DNA of 64,000 nucleotides from Rubinisphaera margarita. GTDB taxonomy: Bacteria; Planctomycetota; Planctomycetia; Planctomycetales; Planctomycetaceae. The stretch spans positions 186,001 through 250,000 of the forward strand of contig NZ_JAKFGB010000012.1 in NCBI RefSeq assembly GCF_022267515.1, written 5' to 3'. How positions within the stretch are numbered: position 1 is the first letter of the stretch; each line of letters opens with the position of its first letter. The notes under the pieces are model-generated. The model saw only the letters and a list, made by a program, of their open reading frames with translations. It did not search any database and had not been told where the DNA came from. The translations under genes and the position numbers were made by a program. Below, one piece after another: positions 24,724 through 33,581 of the stretch.

Positions 24724-27606
24724 ATGTGGCAACCGACGATCGTGCTGCCTTCGTGGCATCTGGAAGATGTCGCCCGGGAGACTTCCGAAAATAACGCAGC
24801 CTCAGTTCTGAATGCCTATGCATTGGGGTTTCATCCGGCCGTTCTCGCCGCCGGTCGACGCGTGCCGGCGTGGAAAGCAGCCGGGGCCCTGGAATCCCCG
24901 ATCGCTGACCAGGTCGTATTGCTTCCTGAGGCGAGTCGTGGAAAGGTCGCAGCCGACTGGCTCAGTAAAGCCGAGGAAGCCGGCACGCTGGTCGTGAACA
25001 CGACGCCAGACCGAACGGCCTGTCTGCGAGAACTGCTCAAGAATCCCCGACTGCGGGAGCAATTGGAGAATCGACCCCACGCCGCAGAAGGTGGGCAGCT
25101 CCCGGAGTCGCTCGACACGATCCTGCTCGCTGAAGATTTCATGGCTCTCGGCGTCGTCTACCTGTTAACGTCGCTGTTGTCCCAGGCGATGTACCATTAC
25201 GACAATATTCAGGAAACACGCTTCGACGAACTGCTGATCGACGCGGCCGAAGAAGCAGTCCGCGGCGATGCCGAGCGCGCCCGGCACTTCCTGCAGCAGG
25301 CGTGCGAGCAGCTTCTCGAAAGCCGCGAAAAGTTCTACCCGGTCGATGCCCATCTGATCGATCTCTGCCTGCTGACCGATACGCTTTCGCCGGAAGACGC
25401 CGAATCGCTGGCCTCGGTCGATCATACGGTGAATCTGCTCTGTTCCAGCGAAGCTCTCGAACGAGCCACTGAGAAGCAGCCCGAAGTTCTGTCGAGTCTG
25501 CGTCAGAGTGTGCACGAGGGGAAACTGGCGGTGATCGGGGGAGAACGGAACGACACCCCGACTCCGCTGCTGCCGATTCAGACACTTCGCCGACAGCTTG
25601 AACGGGGGATGCACGATCTGGAAGCGTCGCTCGAAACACATCCGCAGGTCTGGGGACGAACGACCTACGGGTTGTCGACCCAGATGCCTCTTCTGCTGAG
25701 AAAGTTTGGCATCAAGCACGCGTTTCATCTCGTCCTCGACGACGGAATTTATCCCGACGAAGAGCAGAGCCATTTCTTGTGGGAAGGTCGGAGTGGCAGC
25801 ACGGTCCACGCGGTTTCCCGGATCCCGCTTTCCATCGAGAAGGCAAGCAGCGTTCTGAAGATTCCGGAACGCCTGGCTGAAGCCATGAACCATGATCATC
25901 TCGCCTGCGCGATTCTGGCTCGCTGGCCGAAGGTTAAAAATCCGTGGTTTGGGGACATTCTTGGCGTTCAGGCGTATGCGCCGATCCTTGGAAAGTTCAT
26001 CGGCATGTCGCAGTTTCTGGAAGAAACCGACGACTCCGGTCATACCTCCGGCTACGAACAGCGATTTTATCTGTCGCCCTCTCTGGATCACATGACTGGC
26101 CGGAATGAACCCGACGCGATCACGCGGTTCAGTACGTTCTGGCAGATCCAGAATCAGCTTTCCGTCCTGTCGTGGCTGACGGCGACACAACAGCTGTTTA
26201 AGAAGTCGGAAGAAGATAACCCGCTGACCGAGCTGGAGGATCGACTGCAGTCGCTGGCCCCGAAACTGAGAAAGCCTGAGCTCAAGACGCTTTCAGAAGA
26301 CGTGAACGTCGCCGCCAGCAAAGCGGCCGGCACACTTAGTCGCCAGATTGCTTCGCGGCAATCGGGACCGTCTGGGTTTGTGGTCTTCAATCCGCTCGCC
26401 CATGCCCACACGCGAGTGCTGACGTTCCCGGTGACAGACACGACTTCCCCGGTGCCGGTCGTCGGAGGACCGGTGAAGTTCCTCCAGATCGAAAGCGACG
26501 CCGCCTATGCCGCTGTCGAACTGCCTGCCTGTGGCTTCGTGACGATTGCCTCACAACCGGCGCGTCAGGCCACGACAAGCAAGTCGAAGGTGCCGATGGC
26601 TGGAGAGTTCTTCCTGCAGTCGGAGTTCTTCCATGTCCAGATCGACCCGGAGACGGGCGGCGTGCAGCGGTTCCGTGCCCATGGCTCAACAGAGAATCTA
26701 TTGAGCGAGCGGCTCGTTTATCGCCTGGACGGTGATGGCGGCGGTGTAGCTCGCTCGGCTTCCGCGGGAGAGCCACGCTTCTCTCAGATGATTGCCGATT
26801 CGATCACCACCACTCGGACCGGTCCTGTCGTCGGAGAAATCGAAGTGCGGGGGCGACTGGTCGATCCGAGTCGTGAACGGGTGCTGGCAAACTTCACCAA
26901 GCGATATCGCGTTTATCGGGGTCGGCGAAACCTGGAGATCTCGGTCTCAATCGATCCTCAGCAGTTGCCGGCGATGCTTCCTGACCGCTCTTATTACGCG
27001 CTCCGCTTCGCCTGGGGTGCGGCGGGCGCGTCCGTCAAAGGCAGTCTGCAGCAGAGTGAGTTTCACGCCGGAGAGCGTCGGCTCGAAAGCACGGGCCCGA
27101 TTGAGGTCGAAGACGAAGACCATCGCCTGACATTCGTGCCGCATCACCGACCGTTCCACCAGCGTTCCGGTATGCGGATGCTTGAAAGCCTGTTGATTGT
27201 CCACGGAGAATCGACGCGCGACTTCCAGTTCGATGTCGGGCTCGATGTCCCGCAGTCGGCCGCCTTTGCCGAAGAAGTGACGGTTCCACCGGTTCTGGTT
27301 CCAGCCGAGTCGGTTGCGGCGGGCCAGTCGGCCTGGTTGTATCACGTCAATCTGCCGAACGTTCGACTGGTGCATGCTGTCGAAGAGGACGTCGAGGATT
27401 CGGAGCAGGGGAGGTTCTTCCGGTTCGATTTCCTCGAGACCGAAGGACGCCACGCCAACGCCCGCTTCTCGCTGTTCCGGAAACCGAAGAAAGCCTGGGA
27501 AGTCGACTTCCTCGGCAAGACTCAATCCGAGTTGACCATTGAGGACGACACTGTGCGCTTTGAGTGTCTGCCGTGTGATTATCTCAGCATCCGGGTGCAG
27601 TTCTGA
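24724..27606 (+). CDS. GH38-like (alpha-mannosidase fold) protein without catalytic residues
   Basis: 960-residue cytoplasmic protein laid out like a family 38 glycosidase: N-terminal barrel segment, FLWEGRSGSTVHAV after it, a central GFVVFNPLAHAHTRVLTF strand region, and a beta-sandwich starting near FFHVQIDPETGGVQRF. Two catalytic features are missing. The N-terminal H-x-D metal motif is not found (WHLED is the nearest), and the nucleophile segment, normally W-x-I-D-P-F-G-H-S, reads WGRTTYGLS at 310-318, with Thr313 in place of Asp. It is probably not an active mannosidase. It is followed eight bases later by cmk. Start is the ATG before WQPTIVLPSW. Confidence 0.72.
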   Translation: MWQPTIVLPSWHLEDVARETSENNAASVLNAYALGFHPAVLAAGRRVPAWKAAGALESPIADQVVLLPEASRGKVAADWLSKAEEAGTLVVNTTPDRTACLRELLKNPRLREQLENRPHAAEGGQLPESLDTILLAEDFMALGVVYLLTSLLSQAMYHYDNIQETRFDELLIDAAEEAVRGDAERARHFLQQACEQLLESREKFYPVDAHLIDLCLLTDTLSPEDAESLASVDHTVNLLCSSEALERATEKQPEVLSSLRQSVHEGKLAVIGGERNDTPTPLLPIQTLRRQLERGMHDLEASLETHPQVWGRTTYGLSTQMPLLLRKFGIKHAFHLVLDDGIYPDEEQSHFLWEGRSGSTVHAVSRIPLSIEKASSVLKIPERLAEAMNHDHLACAILARWPKVKNPWFGDILGVQAYAPILGKFIGMSQFLEETDDSGHTSGYEQRFYLSPSLDHMTGRNEPDAITRFSTFWQIQNQLSVLSWLTATQQLFKKSEEDNPLTELEDRLQSLAPKLRKPELKTLSEDVNVAASKAAGTLSRQIASRQSGPSGFVVFNPLAHAHTRVLTFPVTDTTSPVPVVGGPVKFLQIESDAAYAAVELPACGFVTIASQPARQATTSKSKVPMAGEFFLQSEFFHVQIDPETGGVQRFRAHGSTENLLSERLVYRLDGDGGGVARSASAGEPRFSQMIADSITTTRTGPVVGEIEVRGRLVDPSRERVLANFTKRYRVYRGRRNLEISVSIDPQQLPAMLPDRSYYALRFAWGAAGASVKGSLQQSEFHAGERRLESTGPIEVEDEDHRLTFVPHHRPFHQRSGMRMLESLLIVHGESTRDFQFDVGLDVPQSAAFAEEVTVPPVLVPAESVAAGQSAWLYHVNLPNVRLVHAVEEDVEDSEQGRFFRFDFLETEGRHANARFSLFRKPKKAWEVDFLGKTQSELTIEDDTVRFECLPCDYLSIRVQF

Positions 27607-27614
27607 AAGCCGTC

Positions 27615-28286
27615 ATGACCGCAGCAGTTTCTTCTCCAGTCATCACTATCGACGGCCCGGCCGGTACAGGAAAATCGACCGTCGCGCTCCGTCTGGCGGA
27701 ACGGCTCGGTTTTCAGTTTCTGAACACCGGGGCGATGTATCGAGCTGTGGCGATGCGGTGTCTGGAAAAGGGCATCAGCTTCGAGGACGAAGAATCTGTG
27801 GTCGCCGCTGCCCGGGAACTTCGATTCTGCATCCGCGAACATCGGCTCCAGGTCGATGGCCAGGATCTATCGGAACAACTGACAGCACACTCAGTCGGAC
27901 GTTCGGCTTCGCTTGTCGCGGCCTATCCGCGCGTCCGGGAGATTCTCGTCGAACATCAGCGAGACATTGCCCGTCGTCAGCCGATCGTGACCGAAGGGAG
28001 AGACCAGGGAACGGTTGTTTTTCCGGACGCGAGCCGCAAATTCTTTCTGACCGCCAGTTCGGAAGTTCGGGCTCGTCGGAGGTTCGAAGAGGTCGGCGCG
28101 ACATCCGGCGCGAGTTACGAAGATATTCTCCGCGAGCAACAGGAACGCGATTTGCGCGACTCCACCCGCAGCGTCGCTCCTCTCAAGCCGGCGGAAGACG
28201 CTGAGATCGTCGACAGTTCTGATCTCGACGTCGAACAGGTCGTCGACGTCCTGGCGCGAATGGTTCAGGAGTCGCTCAAGAACTGA
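27615..28286 (+). CDS. cmk: Cytidylate kinase
   Basis: Phosphorylates CMP and dCMP. Walker A GPAGTGKST lies at 14-22, followed by LNTGAMYRAV (CMP contact) and EGRDQGTVVFPDA, where most homologues have EGRDIGT. The lid-proximal RDSTRSVAPLKPA segment is intact, as is the C-terminal VDSSDLDVEQV. Length is 223 residues. Its end overlaps the convergent transporter gene by 11 bases. Confidence 0.93.
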   Translation: MTAAVSSPVITIDGPAGTGKSTVALRLAERLGFQFLNTGAMYRAVAMRCLEKGISFEDEESVVAAARELRFCIREHRLQVDGQDLSEQLTAHSVGRSASLVAAYPRVREILVEHQRDIARRQPIVTEGRDQGTVVFPDASRKFFLTASSEVRARRRFEEVGATSGASYEDILREQQERDLRDSTRSVAPLKPAEDAEIVDSSDLDVEQVVDVLARMVQESLKN

Positions 28287-29253
28287 CGTTCTCGTCCGCA
28301 TCCTTCCGTGATGTCGCCAGCCAGTGCCAGATGCTGGCCAGCAGGGTGCCGGTCAGCATACAGCCGAATGTGTAGACCGCTGGCGGAATCGCCGTCGTCG
28401 TGTCTTCAAAGAACGTGAGGGCGAGCATCGTGCCCACACCGGCGTTCTGCATGCCGACTTCCAGGATCAACGCTTTCTGCCGGGCAATGTCGAGTCGCTG
28501 CAGCCGACCTGAGAGCCACCCTGCGGCGTAGCCGGCGAGATTCAGCGCGAGCAGTCCGGTCAGCAGAGGCCCCGTGACCGCTCGGAGCCGATCGGCGTTC
28601 AAACCAATGGCGACCGCGATGACCCACAGAATCATCAGGTTGGCGAGAATGGCGGCAACTTCCGTAAGCCGCTCGCTGGTCAGTTTCAGTCGCACTTTCA
28701 GTCCAAAGCCCGCCAGCACGGGAAGGGCGACGGTTCGCAGCAGGTCGGTGAAGACCGCCAGTGGTTCGGGCCCTCGTTCAATTTTCAGCAACAGGCTGAG
28801 CAACAGCGGGACGGCAATCGGAGAAAGAATCGTCGACAGGGTCGTCACGCAGATCGAATAACTGACATTGCCGCGAGCGGTCAGCGTCAGAATATTGGAG
28901 GCCATCGCTCCGGGGACGCAGCCGACGAGAATGATGCCCGCCCGTGTGGTGTCCTGAAACCCCATGAGCTCAGCAACGGTATAGGCTAGCAGAGGCATTG
29001 TCGCGTATTGAGTCAGCGTGCCGAAGAGAACGTTGTACCAGTCGCTGAGGACATGCTTGAGCTCCTCGACAGGAATCAGAATGCCGACGCAGAACATGGC
29101 CAGCATGATGGCCGGCTGCATCGTGTATTCCTTCAGGAGATTCAGCGTCGTAGCGGCGTTCGGATCCGACTGGCCCCAGATCAGGAAGGCTCCTGACGAG
29201 CAACAGAGCCAGAGGATCAGATACCGTTCGAGGATTCCGCGAAATCGGTGCAT
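28276..29253 (-). CDS. Bile acid:sodium symporter family transporter
   Basis: BASS/SBF-family membrane carrier of 325 residues with about ten hydrophobic helices. The family patterns MLAMFCVGI, GCVPGAMASNILT (fourth helix) and VGMQNAGVGTMLAL (ninth helix region, the Na+ site) are clear. Bacterial members move various organic anions with sodium; the substrate is unknown here. It converges with cmk and is divergent from ubiE with a 30-base gap. Confidence 0.88.
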   Translation of the reverse strand: MHRFRGILERYLILWLCCSSGAFLIWGQSDPNAATTLNLLKEYTMQPAIMLAMFCVGILIPVEELKHVLSDWYNVLFGTLTQYATMPLLAYTVAELMGFQDTTRAGIILVGCVPGAMASNILTLTARGNVSYSICVTTLSTILSPIAVPLLLSLLLKIERGPEPLAVFTDLLRTVALPVLAGFGLKVRLKLTSERLTEVAAILANLMILWVIAVAIGLNADRLRAVTGPLLTGLLALNLAGYAAGWLSGRLQRLDIARQKALILEVGMQNAGVGTMLALTFFEDTTTAIPPAVYTFGCMLTGTLLASIWHWLATSRKDADENVSS

Positions 29254-29283
29254 GGTGAGACTTCGTCAGGTTGATATAATCGG

Positions 29284-30123
29284 ATGAAAACCGTGAACCC
29301 TCATACTGTAACGAGTTCCGTCGTCTTGGAAAAAACAGCTCCCACTTCCGACTCCGCCGCGTCGCCTTCCACAGCTTCGACCGGCACGATCGACAAGTCC
29401 AATCAGCGGGTCCGCCAGATGTTCGGCGAGATCGCGCCCCGCTACGACGCGATGAACCATGTGCTGTCGGGCGGGACCGACTATTACTGGCGTCGGTACA
29501 CCATTCGCAAAGCCCCCCCACAGGGGGATGCCCCGATTCTCGACGTCTGCACCGGCACGGGGGATCTTGCGATCGCTTACTGGAAGGCCGGTAAGAGACA
29601 GATCCCGGTGGTCGGCAGCGACTTCACCGAAGAGATGCTCGATATCGCCCGGGACAAAGTGGAATCACTCTCCCGAACCGAACGGGATGCCTCGATCGAG
29701 TTCTATCAGGCCGATACCCAGGAGTTGCCGTTTGAAGACAATCGCTTTCAGATCGTCTCCGTGGCATTTGGACTGAGGAATGTCGCCGATACGCTCAAAG
29801 GGCTCCGCGAGATGAAGCGGGTCTGTCAGCCGGGTGGTCGCATTGTTATTCTCGAATTCTCGATGCCGGGCAACCGAGTCCTTCGCGGCGCTTACGGCTG
29901 GTATTTCCGCAACGTGCTCCCGCGAATCGGACAGTTCTTCGCCCGCAATTCCCAGTCGGCCTACAACTATCTGCCCGAAACGGTCGGCCAGTTTCCGTAC
30001 GGCGAGAAGCTCGCGGACGTTCTGCGTGAAGCCGGACTGGAACGGATCAGTTATACACCGCTCACATTCGGCGTCGCGACGCTCTACATCGGCTACAAAC
30101 CGAAAGGGGACGTCAAGTCCTGA
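29284..30123 (+). CDS. ubiE: Menaquinone/ubiquinone C-methyltransferase UbiE/MenG
   Basis: SAM-dependent methylation of the demethylquinone ring. After a polar N-terminal extension of about 35 residues come the family motifs: VRQMFGEIAPRYDAMNHVLS, LDVCTGTGDLAIAYWK, VAFGLRNVAD and the C-terminal LTFGVATLYIGYK. Length is 279 residues. ubiX follows after 14 bases, in line with a quinone operon. Because planctomycetes mainly make menaquinone, MenG activity is the likely one. Confidence 0.92.
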   Translation: MKTVNPHTVTSSVVLEKTAPTSDSAASPSTASTGTIDKSNQRVRQMFGEIAPRYDAMNHVLSGGTDYYWRRYTIRKAPPQGDAPILDVCTGTGDLAIAYWKAGKRQIPVVGSDFTEEMLDIARDKVESLSRTERDASIEFYQADTQELPFEDNRFQIVSVAFGLRNVADTLKGLREMKRVCQPGGRIVILEFSMPGNRVLRGAYGWYFRNVLPRIGQFFARNSQSAYNYLPETVGQFPYGEKLADVLREAGLERISYTPLTFGVATLYIGYKPKGDVKS

Positions 30124-30137
30124 GAGGCAGGTGCGGC

Positions 30138-30758
30138 ATGTCGGAAGAACGGAAGCGGATCGTGGTCGCAGTGACCGGAGGCAGCGGAGCTGCCTATGCG
30201 CGTCGACTGGTTCGGGTTCTGCTGCAGGCCGACTGCGAAGTTCACCTGACGATGAGTGCGGCTGCGGTTCAGGTCTTTGCCCAGGAACTGAAGACCACGA
30301 TCAATCTCAACGAATTCAGCCCCGAGAGCTTTCTCGAAGACGAATTCGATTCGGCTCGCGTCGATCAGTTGAAGTATCATCGGCAGTTCGAATTCAGTGC
30401 CGGGATCGCGAGCGGGTCGTTCAAGACCGACGGAATGGCGATCTGCCCCTGTTCGATGGGGACGTTGGGAAGTCTGGCCAATGGGCTCTCGGCCAACCTG
30501 ACGCACCGGGCGGCGGATGTCCATTTGAAGGAACATCGTAAACTGGTCCTGGTTCCACGCGAGACGCCGCTGAGCAGTATTCAGCTCGAGAACATGAAAC
30601 GGCTCGCTGATGCGGGGGCGGTCATGCTGCCCGCGATGCCGGGGTTCTACCACGATCCGAAATCGATTGACGATCTTGTGAACTTTATCGTCGTCCGCAT
30701 CTGCGATCACCTCGGCGTCGACACGAAGCTGATGAAACGCTGGGGCAGCGAGGCATAA
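30138..30758 (+). CDS. ubiX: Flavin prenyltransferase UbiX
   Basis: Makes prenylated FMN, the cofactor of UbiD-type decarboxylases. Characteristic segments are VAVTGGSGAAYARRL, CPCSMGTLGSLANGLS, LVLVPRETPLS and the late MLPAMPGFYHDP. Length is 206 residues. It follows ubiE on the same strand and ends exactly where the convergent nuclease gene ends. A UbiD partner is not present in the window. Confidence 0.94.
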   Translation: MSEERKRIVVAVTGGSGAAYARRLVRVLLQADCEVHLTMSAAAVQVFAQELKTTINLNEFSPESFLEDEFDSARVDQLKYHRQFEFSAGIASGSFKTDGMAICPCSMGTLGSLANGLSANLTHRAADVHLKEHRKLVLVPRETPLSSIQLENMKRLADAGAVMLPAMPGFYHDPKSIDDLVNFIVVRICDHLGVDTKLMKRWGSEA

Positions 30759-31163
30759 TCAACTGACGGCTTCGAGCACATCCCCTTCGACGAAAATCGG
30801 CAGCGGAGGATCGTAGTGCATCGCCAGAGCAATCGCGTCACTCGGGCGGCTGTCGATCTCCATCAGATCGCCTTCGTGCATAATGCGGATCATCGCATAG
30901 TACGTGTGCTCGTGCAGGCTGTTGATGATGATATCGTGCGGTTCGCCCCCGAAGTGTTCAATGACACTTTTGATGAGATCGTGAGTGAGGGGGCGGGGAG
31001 GAACATCGCCGCGAACCCGCCGGTCGATGCTGGCTGCTTCGAACATCCCGACCAGAATGGGGAACTCGCGCTCACCATCCACCTCGTGCAGGTAAATGAC
31101 CTGCTGGTCGTTGATCTCGCTGATAATGATTCTCGAAAGTTCCATTTCGACCAAGGCGGCCAT
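30759..31163 (-). CDS. Bifunctional nuclease family protein (DUF151)
   Basis: 134-residue member of the bifunctional nuclease/DUF151 family, which has reported DNase and RNase activity in some plants and bacteria. Pattern: LHEVDGEREFPILVGMFEA, RPLTHDLI, EIDSRPSDAIALAM. It directly abuts the stop of ubiX, in convergent orientation. Confidence 0.85.
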   Translation of the reverse strand: MAALVEMELSRIIISEINDQQVIYLHEVDGEREFPILVGMFEAASIDRRVRGDVPPRPLTHDLIKSVIEHFGGEPHDIIINSLHEHTYYAMIRIMHEGDLMEIDSRPSDAIALAMHYDPPLPIFVEGDVLEAVS

Positions 31164-31222
31164 CGTCTCTCTCCATTCCTAACGCGGGTCGTCTCTGATG
31201 CGGGGCTGATTCTTCGGGGGAA

Positions 31223-31250
31223 TTGTCGGCTGATCAGAGTGAAGTACAAT
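31223..31250 (+). promoter_or_regulatory. Candidate sigma70 promoter of the cysteine-rich gene group
   Basis: TTGTCG, 16-base spacer, TACAAT. It would give a leader of about 115 bases before the next start codon. Confidence 0.4.
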
Positions 31251-31275
31251 GTATCTCACGGCCCGATCGGAATTC

Positions 31276-31306
31276 CTGAATCATAAGCTGATTCAGAAAA
31301 AATCAG
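31276..31306 (+). promoter_or_regulatory. Mutually exclusive leader hairpins
   Basis: CTGAATC (31276-31282) pairs with GATTCAG (31290-31296), while CTGATT (31288-31293) pairs with AATCAG (31301-31306). The stems share bases and cannot both form, so the leader has a switch-like layout. Confidence 0.3.
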
Positions 31307-31371
31307 AATTCAGCCTGATTGTATCTGAACCCGGACCGTTTGCTAACGTTTCGACGGCAGGGAGGAAATTC

Positions 31372-32088
31372 ATGAAACAGATTCTATGCACCGTGATGAC
31401 TGCGGTCTTCACATTGACCGGATCAGCGGCGGCAATCGCCGAAGAAGCTCGCACAGAAAAGACCGCTCCACAAGTCGTCGATCTGATGCAGGACCAGCTT
31501 ACCGAAGGTTGCCTGCTGATGCACGAAGGGGACTGCCTGGCCGTGAAAATGTTCACTCGCAGTCCGTACACGCATGTGGGCATCGTTCTGAAGGACGAAA
31601 GCGGCAACTGGCAGACGTACGACTCGGCCAATGGCGAAGGCGTGCGGAAAACGGAGCTGTGTGCCTATCTCGAAGAATGTGCCCCCAACGGAATCACGCT
31701 GCTGTGTCCGTCTGAACCATACACGGAAGAAGAACTGGATACCTTGCGCCTGGCGCTGGAGGAACAGATCGGCCGCCCTTATGGGATTCGGCATCACCTT
31801 ACGGGCAATCAGGCTGAGGGCGTCCATTGCTCGGAATATGTCACGACCGCTCTTATTCAGGCCAGCGTGATCACGGCGGAGCGGCCATCGCGGGTTTCTC
31901 CGGCCAGTTTGCGTCAGGGACTGCTCGAATCTGATCTGTACCGCGAGGCGGTCGTCACGACCGTGGTGCCCGATGTCATTCCGGCTCCGCCAGCGGAAAG
32001 CTGGTTCAAACAGCTTTGGATCGACACGAAAACGTGTACGTCCGATTGCTGTAAATCATGGAATCGCACGATCTTCTGCTGCGAGTGA
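31372..32088 (+). CDS. Secreted YiiX/NlpC-P60-like cysteine hydrolase
   Basis: 238-residue exported protein of the permuted papain-like (YiiX/DUF830) group. A signal peptide covers about residues 1-24, with GGAGG just before the ATG. The conserved His lies in SPYTHVGIV and the Cys in GVHCSEYVTTALI, the circularly permuted order. These enzymes act on amide or thioester bonds of lipids or peptides. Its C-terminus is unusual: the last 20 residues hold five Cys (TCTSDCC and FCC). Two further Cys-rich exported proteins follow. Confidence 0.78.
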   Translation: MKQILCTVMTAVFTLTGSAAAIAEEARTEKTAPQVVDLMQDQLTEGCLLMHEGDCLAVKMFTRSPYTHVGIVLKDESGNWQTYDSANGEGVRKTELCAYLEECAPNGITLLCPSEPYTEEELDTLRLALEEQIGRPYGIRHHLTGNQAEGVHCSEYVTTALIQASVITAERPSRVSPASLRQGLLESDLYREAVVTTVVPDVIPAPPAESWFKQLWIDTKTCTSDCCKSWNRTIFCCE

Positions 32089-32151
32089 TGTTCGTGATAA
32101 AAAAGAGGGATTGATCGACGCCGGAGTCGAGGCGTATGATTCTCTACCCCT

Positions 32152-32688
32152 GTGAGGGAGCTCCGTTTCTTTTTCGAGAACCTGCGGTCGCCTGCTTTGA
32201 ATACCTTGCTTGCCATTCTGATGAGCCTGTCCCTGGTGACGCATGTCGTTGCTCCGCGGACAGTCTGCACGACCTGCCTGCTGGCCGAGTCTATCTCGCC
32301 CGGTTCGTCGTGCTGCAGCACGGCAGATCGCAGTGTCGGCATGAAGACTGTCCCGTTGAAGGCAACGGACTCGAACAGCCAGGCCGACTGCTGCAAGCCG
32401 AACTGCTGTGAGCAGGAGTCGACTCCGGTTGACCAGGCCTCGTTCTGTTCGACTTCGGATACCCCCTGTGTCTGTTCTCACATCCCAGCCGTGCCCGCGT
32501 TCGTCGCGGCTCCAGCGATAGTCACTCCGGTTCCTGAACAGTTCACAGAGCTTCCGGCTGGCTTCCAGTCGACCGGATCACTGCTGCCTGGAATAGTTAC
32601 TGATTCCGTTCAGGACAGGGCGGTGAACCGGACGAAGCCGCATACCGTTCGTCCGCTGTTTCTGCTTGATTGCCGCTTCATCATTTAA
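32152..32688 (+). CDS. Cysteine-rich exported protein, unknown
   Basis: About 178 residues with a hydrophobic leader (LNTLLAILMSLSLVTHVV) and many Cys pairs, including CTTC, two CC pairs and NCC in the first 90 residues. The pattern recalls secreted metal-binding proteins, but no family match is claimed. GTG start chosen for lack of a better one; an ATG inside the hydrophobic segment is another option. It lies between a Cys-tailed hydrolase and a metallothionein-like peptide. Confidence 0.5.
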   Translation: MRELRFFFENLRSPALNTLLAILMSLSLVTHVVAPRTVCTTCLLAESISPGSSCCSTADRSVGMKTVPLKATDSNSQADCCKPNCCEQESTPVDQASFCSTSDTPCVCSHIPAVPAFVAAPAIVTPVPEQFTELPAGFQSTGSLLPGIVTDSVQDRAVNRTKPHTVRPLFLLDCRFII

Positions 32689-32781
32689 GAGCCGGTCATC
32701 TTCCGCTTTTGTGGCTGCAGGTTGCAGCTGCATTCTTTTGCTTTTTCTTTGCGCGACCTTGCGCGAATTCAGGAGATGATC

Positions 32782-32982
32782 ATGTCGAAATTTCTGGGAA
32801 TCTTAAGTGTCGGTCTGCTTGCCGGTGGTCTCGGTTGGAACTATCAAGTTTCTAACGCGGCTGGTAATGGCGGGCCGGGGCTTTGCTGCTGCGGTGAAGC
32901 CTGTGAGTGCGAAAATTGCGAATGCGTGGATTGCGCTCCGGGGGCCTGCGAATGCGCGCCCTGCAACTGCTGCAAGAAGTAG
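32782..32982 (+). CDS. Metallothionein-like secreted small protein
   Basis: 66-residue protein: signal peptide of about 28 residues, then a 38-residue mature part with 13 Cys in CCC, CxC, CxxC and CC spacing, ending in KK. Such density indicates metal thiolate binding, but the protein looks exported, unlike cytoplasmic metallothioneins. AGGAG lies six bases before the ATG. A hairpin and then a strong terminator follow. Confidence 0.65.
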   Translation: MSKFLGILSVGLLAGGLGWNYQVSNAAGNGGPGLCCCGEACECENCECVDCAPGACECAPCNCCKK

Positions 32983-33027
32983 TTGTTGAATGGGTGCGGT
33001 TTGACCGCACTTCCTGATTGACGATTG

Positions 33028-33063
33028 GTCGCTCGTTCCCATGTGGGGACGAGCGACTTTTTT
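33028..33063 (+). terminator. Rho-independent terminator
   Basis: 13-bp stem GTCGCTCGTTCCC / GGGGACGAGCGAC (one U-G pair on the plus strand), 4-base loop, then six T. It closes the cysteine-rich group. A weaker GTGCGG/CCGCAC hairpin lies just upstream at 32994-33010. Confidence 0.88.
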
Positions 33064-33091
33064 CTGTCAGACAAGGGCCATACCGAGTACA

Positions 33092-33424
33092 ATGGTTACG
33101 ATGTCCCTCATCTTCAACCAGGAAGGTTCCCCTTTGCTAGAATCACATCTTCCTCCGAGAGACCTCCTCGAAGCGACCCACGAATTCCCCTGTCACTACA
33201 CCTTCAAAGTGATCGGCGAATGCAATGAGCGATTCGTCGATGACGTCGTTGCTGCGGTTCGCAACGGAATGGATCTGGAGTTCGATCCTCCCTACGGGAG
33301 TCGCGAGTCGTCTGGAGGCCGCCATGTCGCGTTGACATTTGAGCCACTCACGGAGTCTCCCGAGCAAGTCCTGGCGGTTTATGCGGCAATTCAGCAAACC
33401 GAAGGCGTCATTCTGCTGCTCTGA
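33092..33424 (+). CDS. DUF493 (YbeD-like) protein
   Basis: About 110-residue protein with the DUF493/YbeD ferredoxin-like fold: a start region with HEFPCHYTFKVIG, a middle helix and SSGGRHVALTF, then VYAAIQQTEGVILLL at the end. YbeD-type proteins are small cytoplasmic regulators of unclear role. Start is one of two ATGs nine bases apart. It begins only 29 bases after the terminator T-run. Confidence 0.72.
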   Translation: MVTMSLIFNQEGSPLLESHLPPRDLLEATHEFPCHYTFKVIGECNERFVDDVVAAVRNGMDLEFDPPYGSRESSGGRHVALTFEPLTESPEQVLAVYAAIQQTEGVILLL

Positions 33425-33581
33425 GAGAACGAGGCTGATCCAGGGAGTTTCTCCATCTCCGAGATTGGTTTTCCAACGTGTCTCCGATGTTCTTTGAGCA
33501 CATTCAAATTCGACTGCAGGAGAAGTGTGAAATGCTCTAAACTGGAGCGGCGTTCCTTTCACGCATCTACAGGGCCGGACT

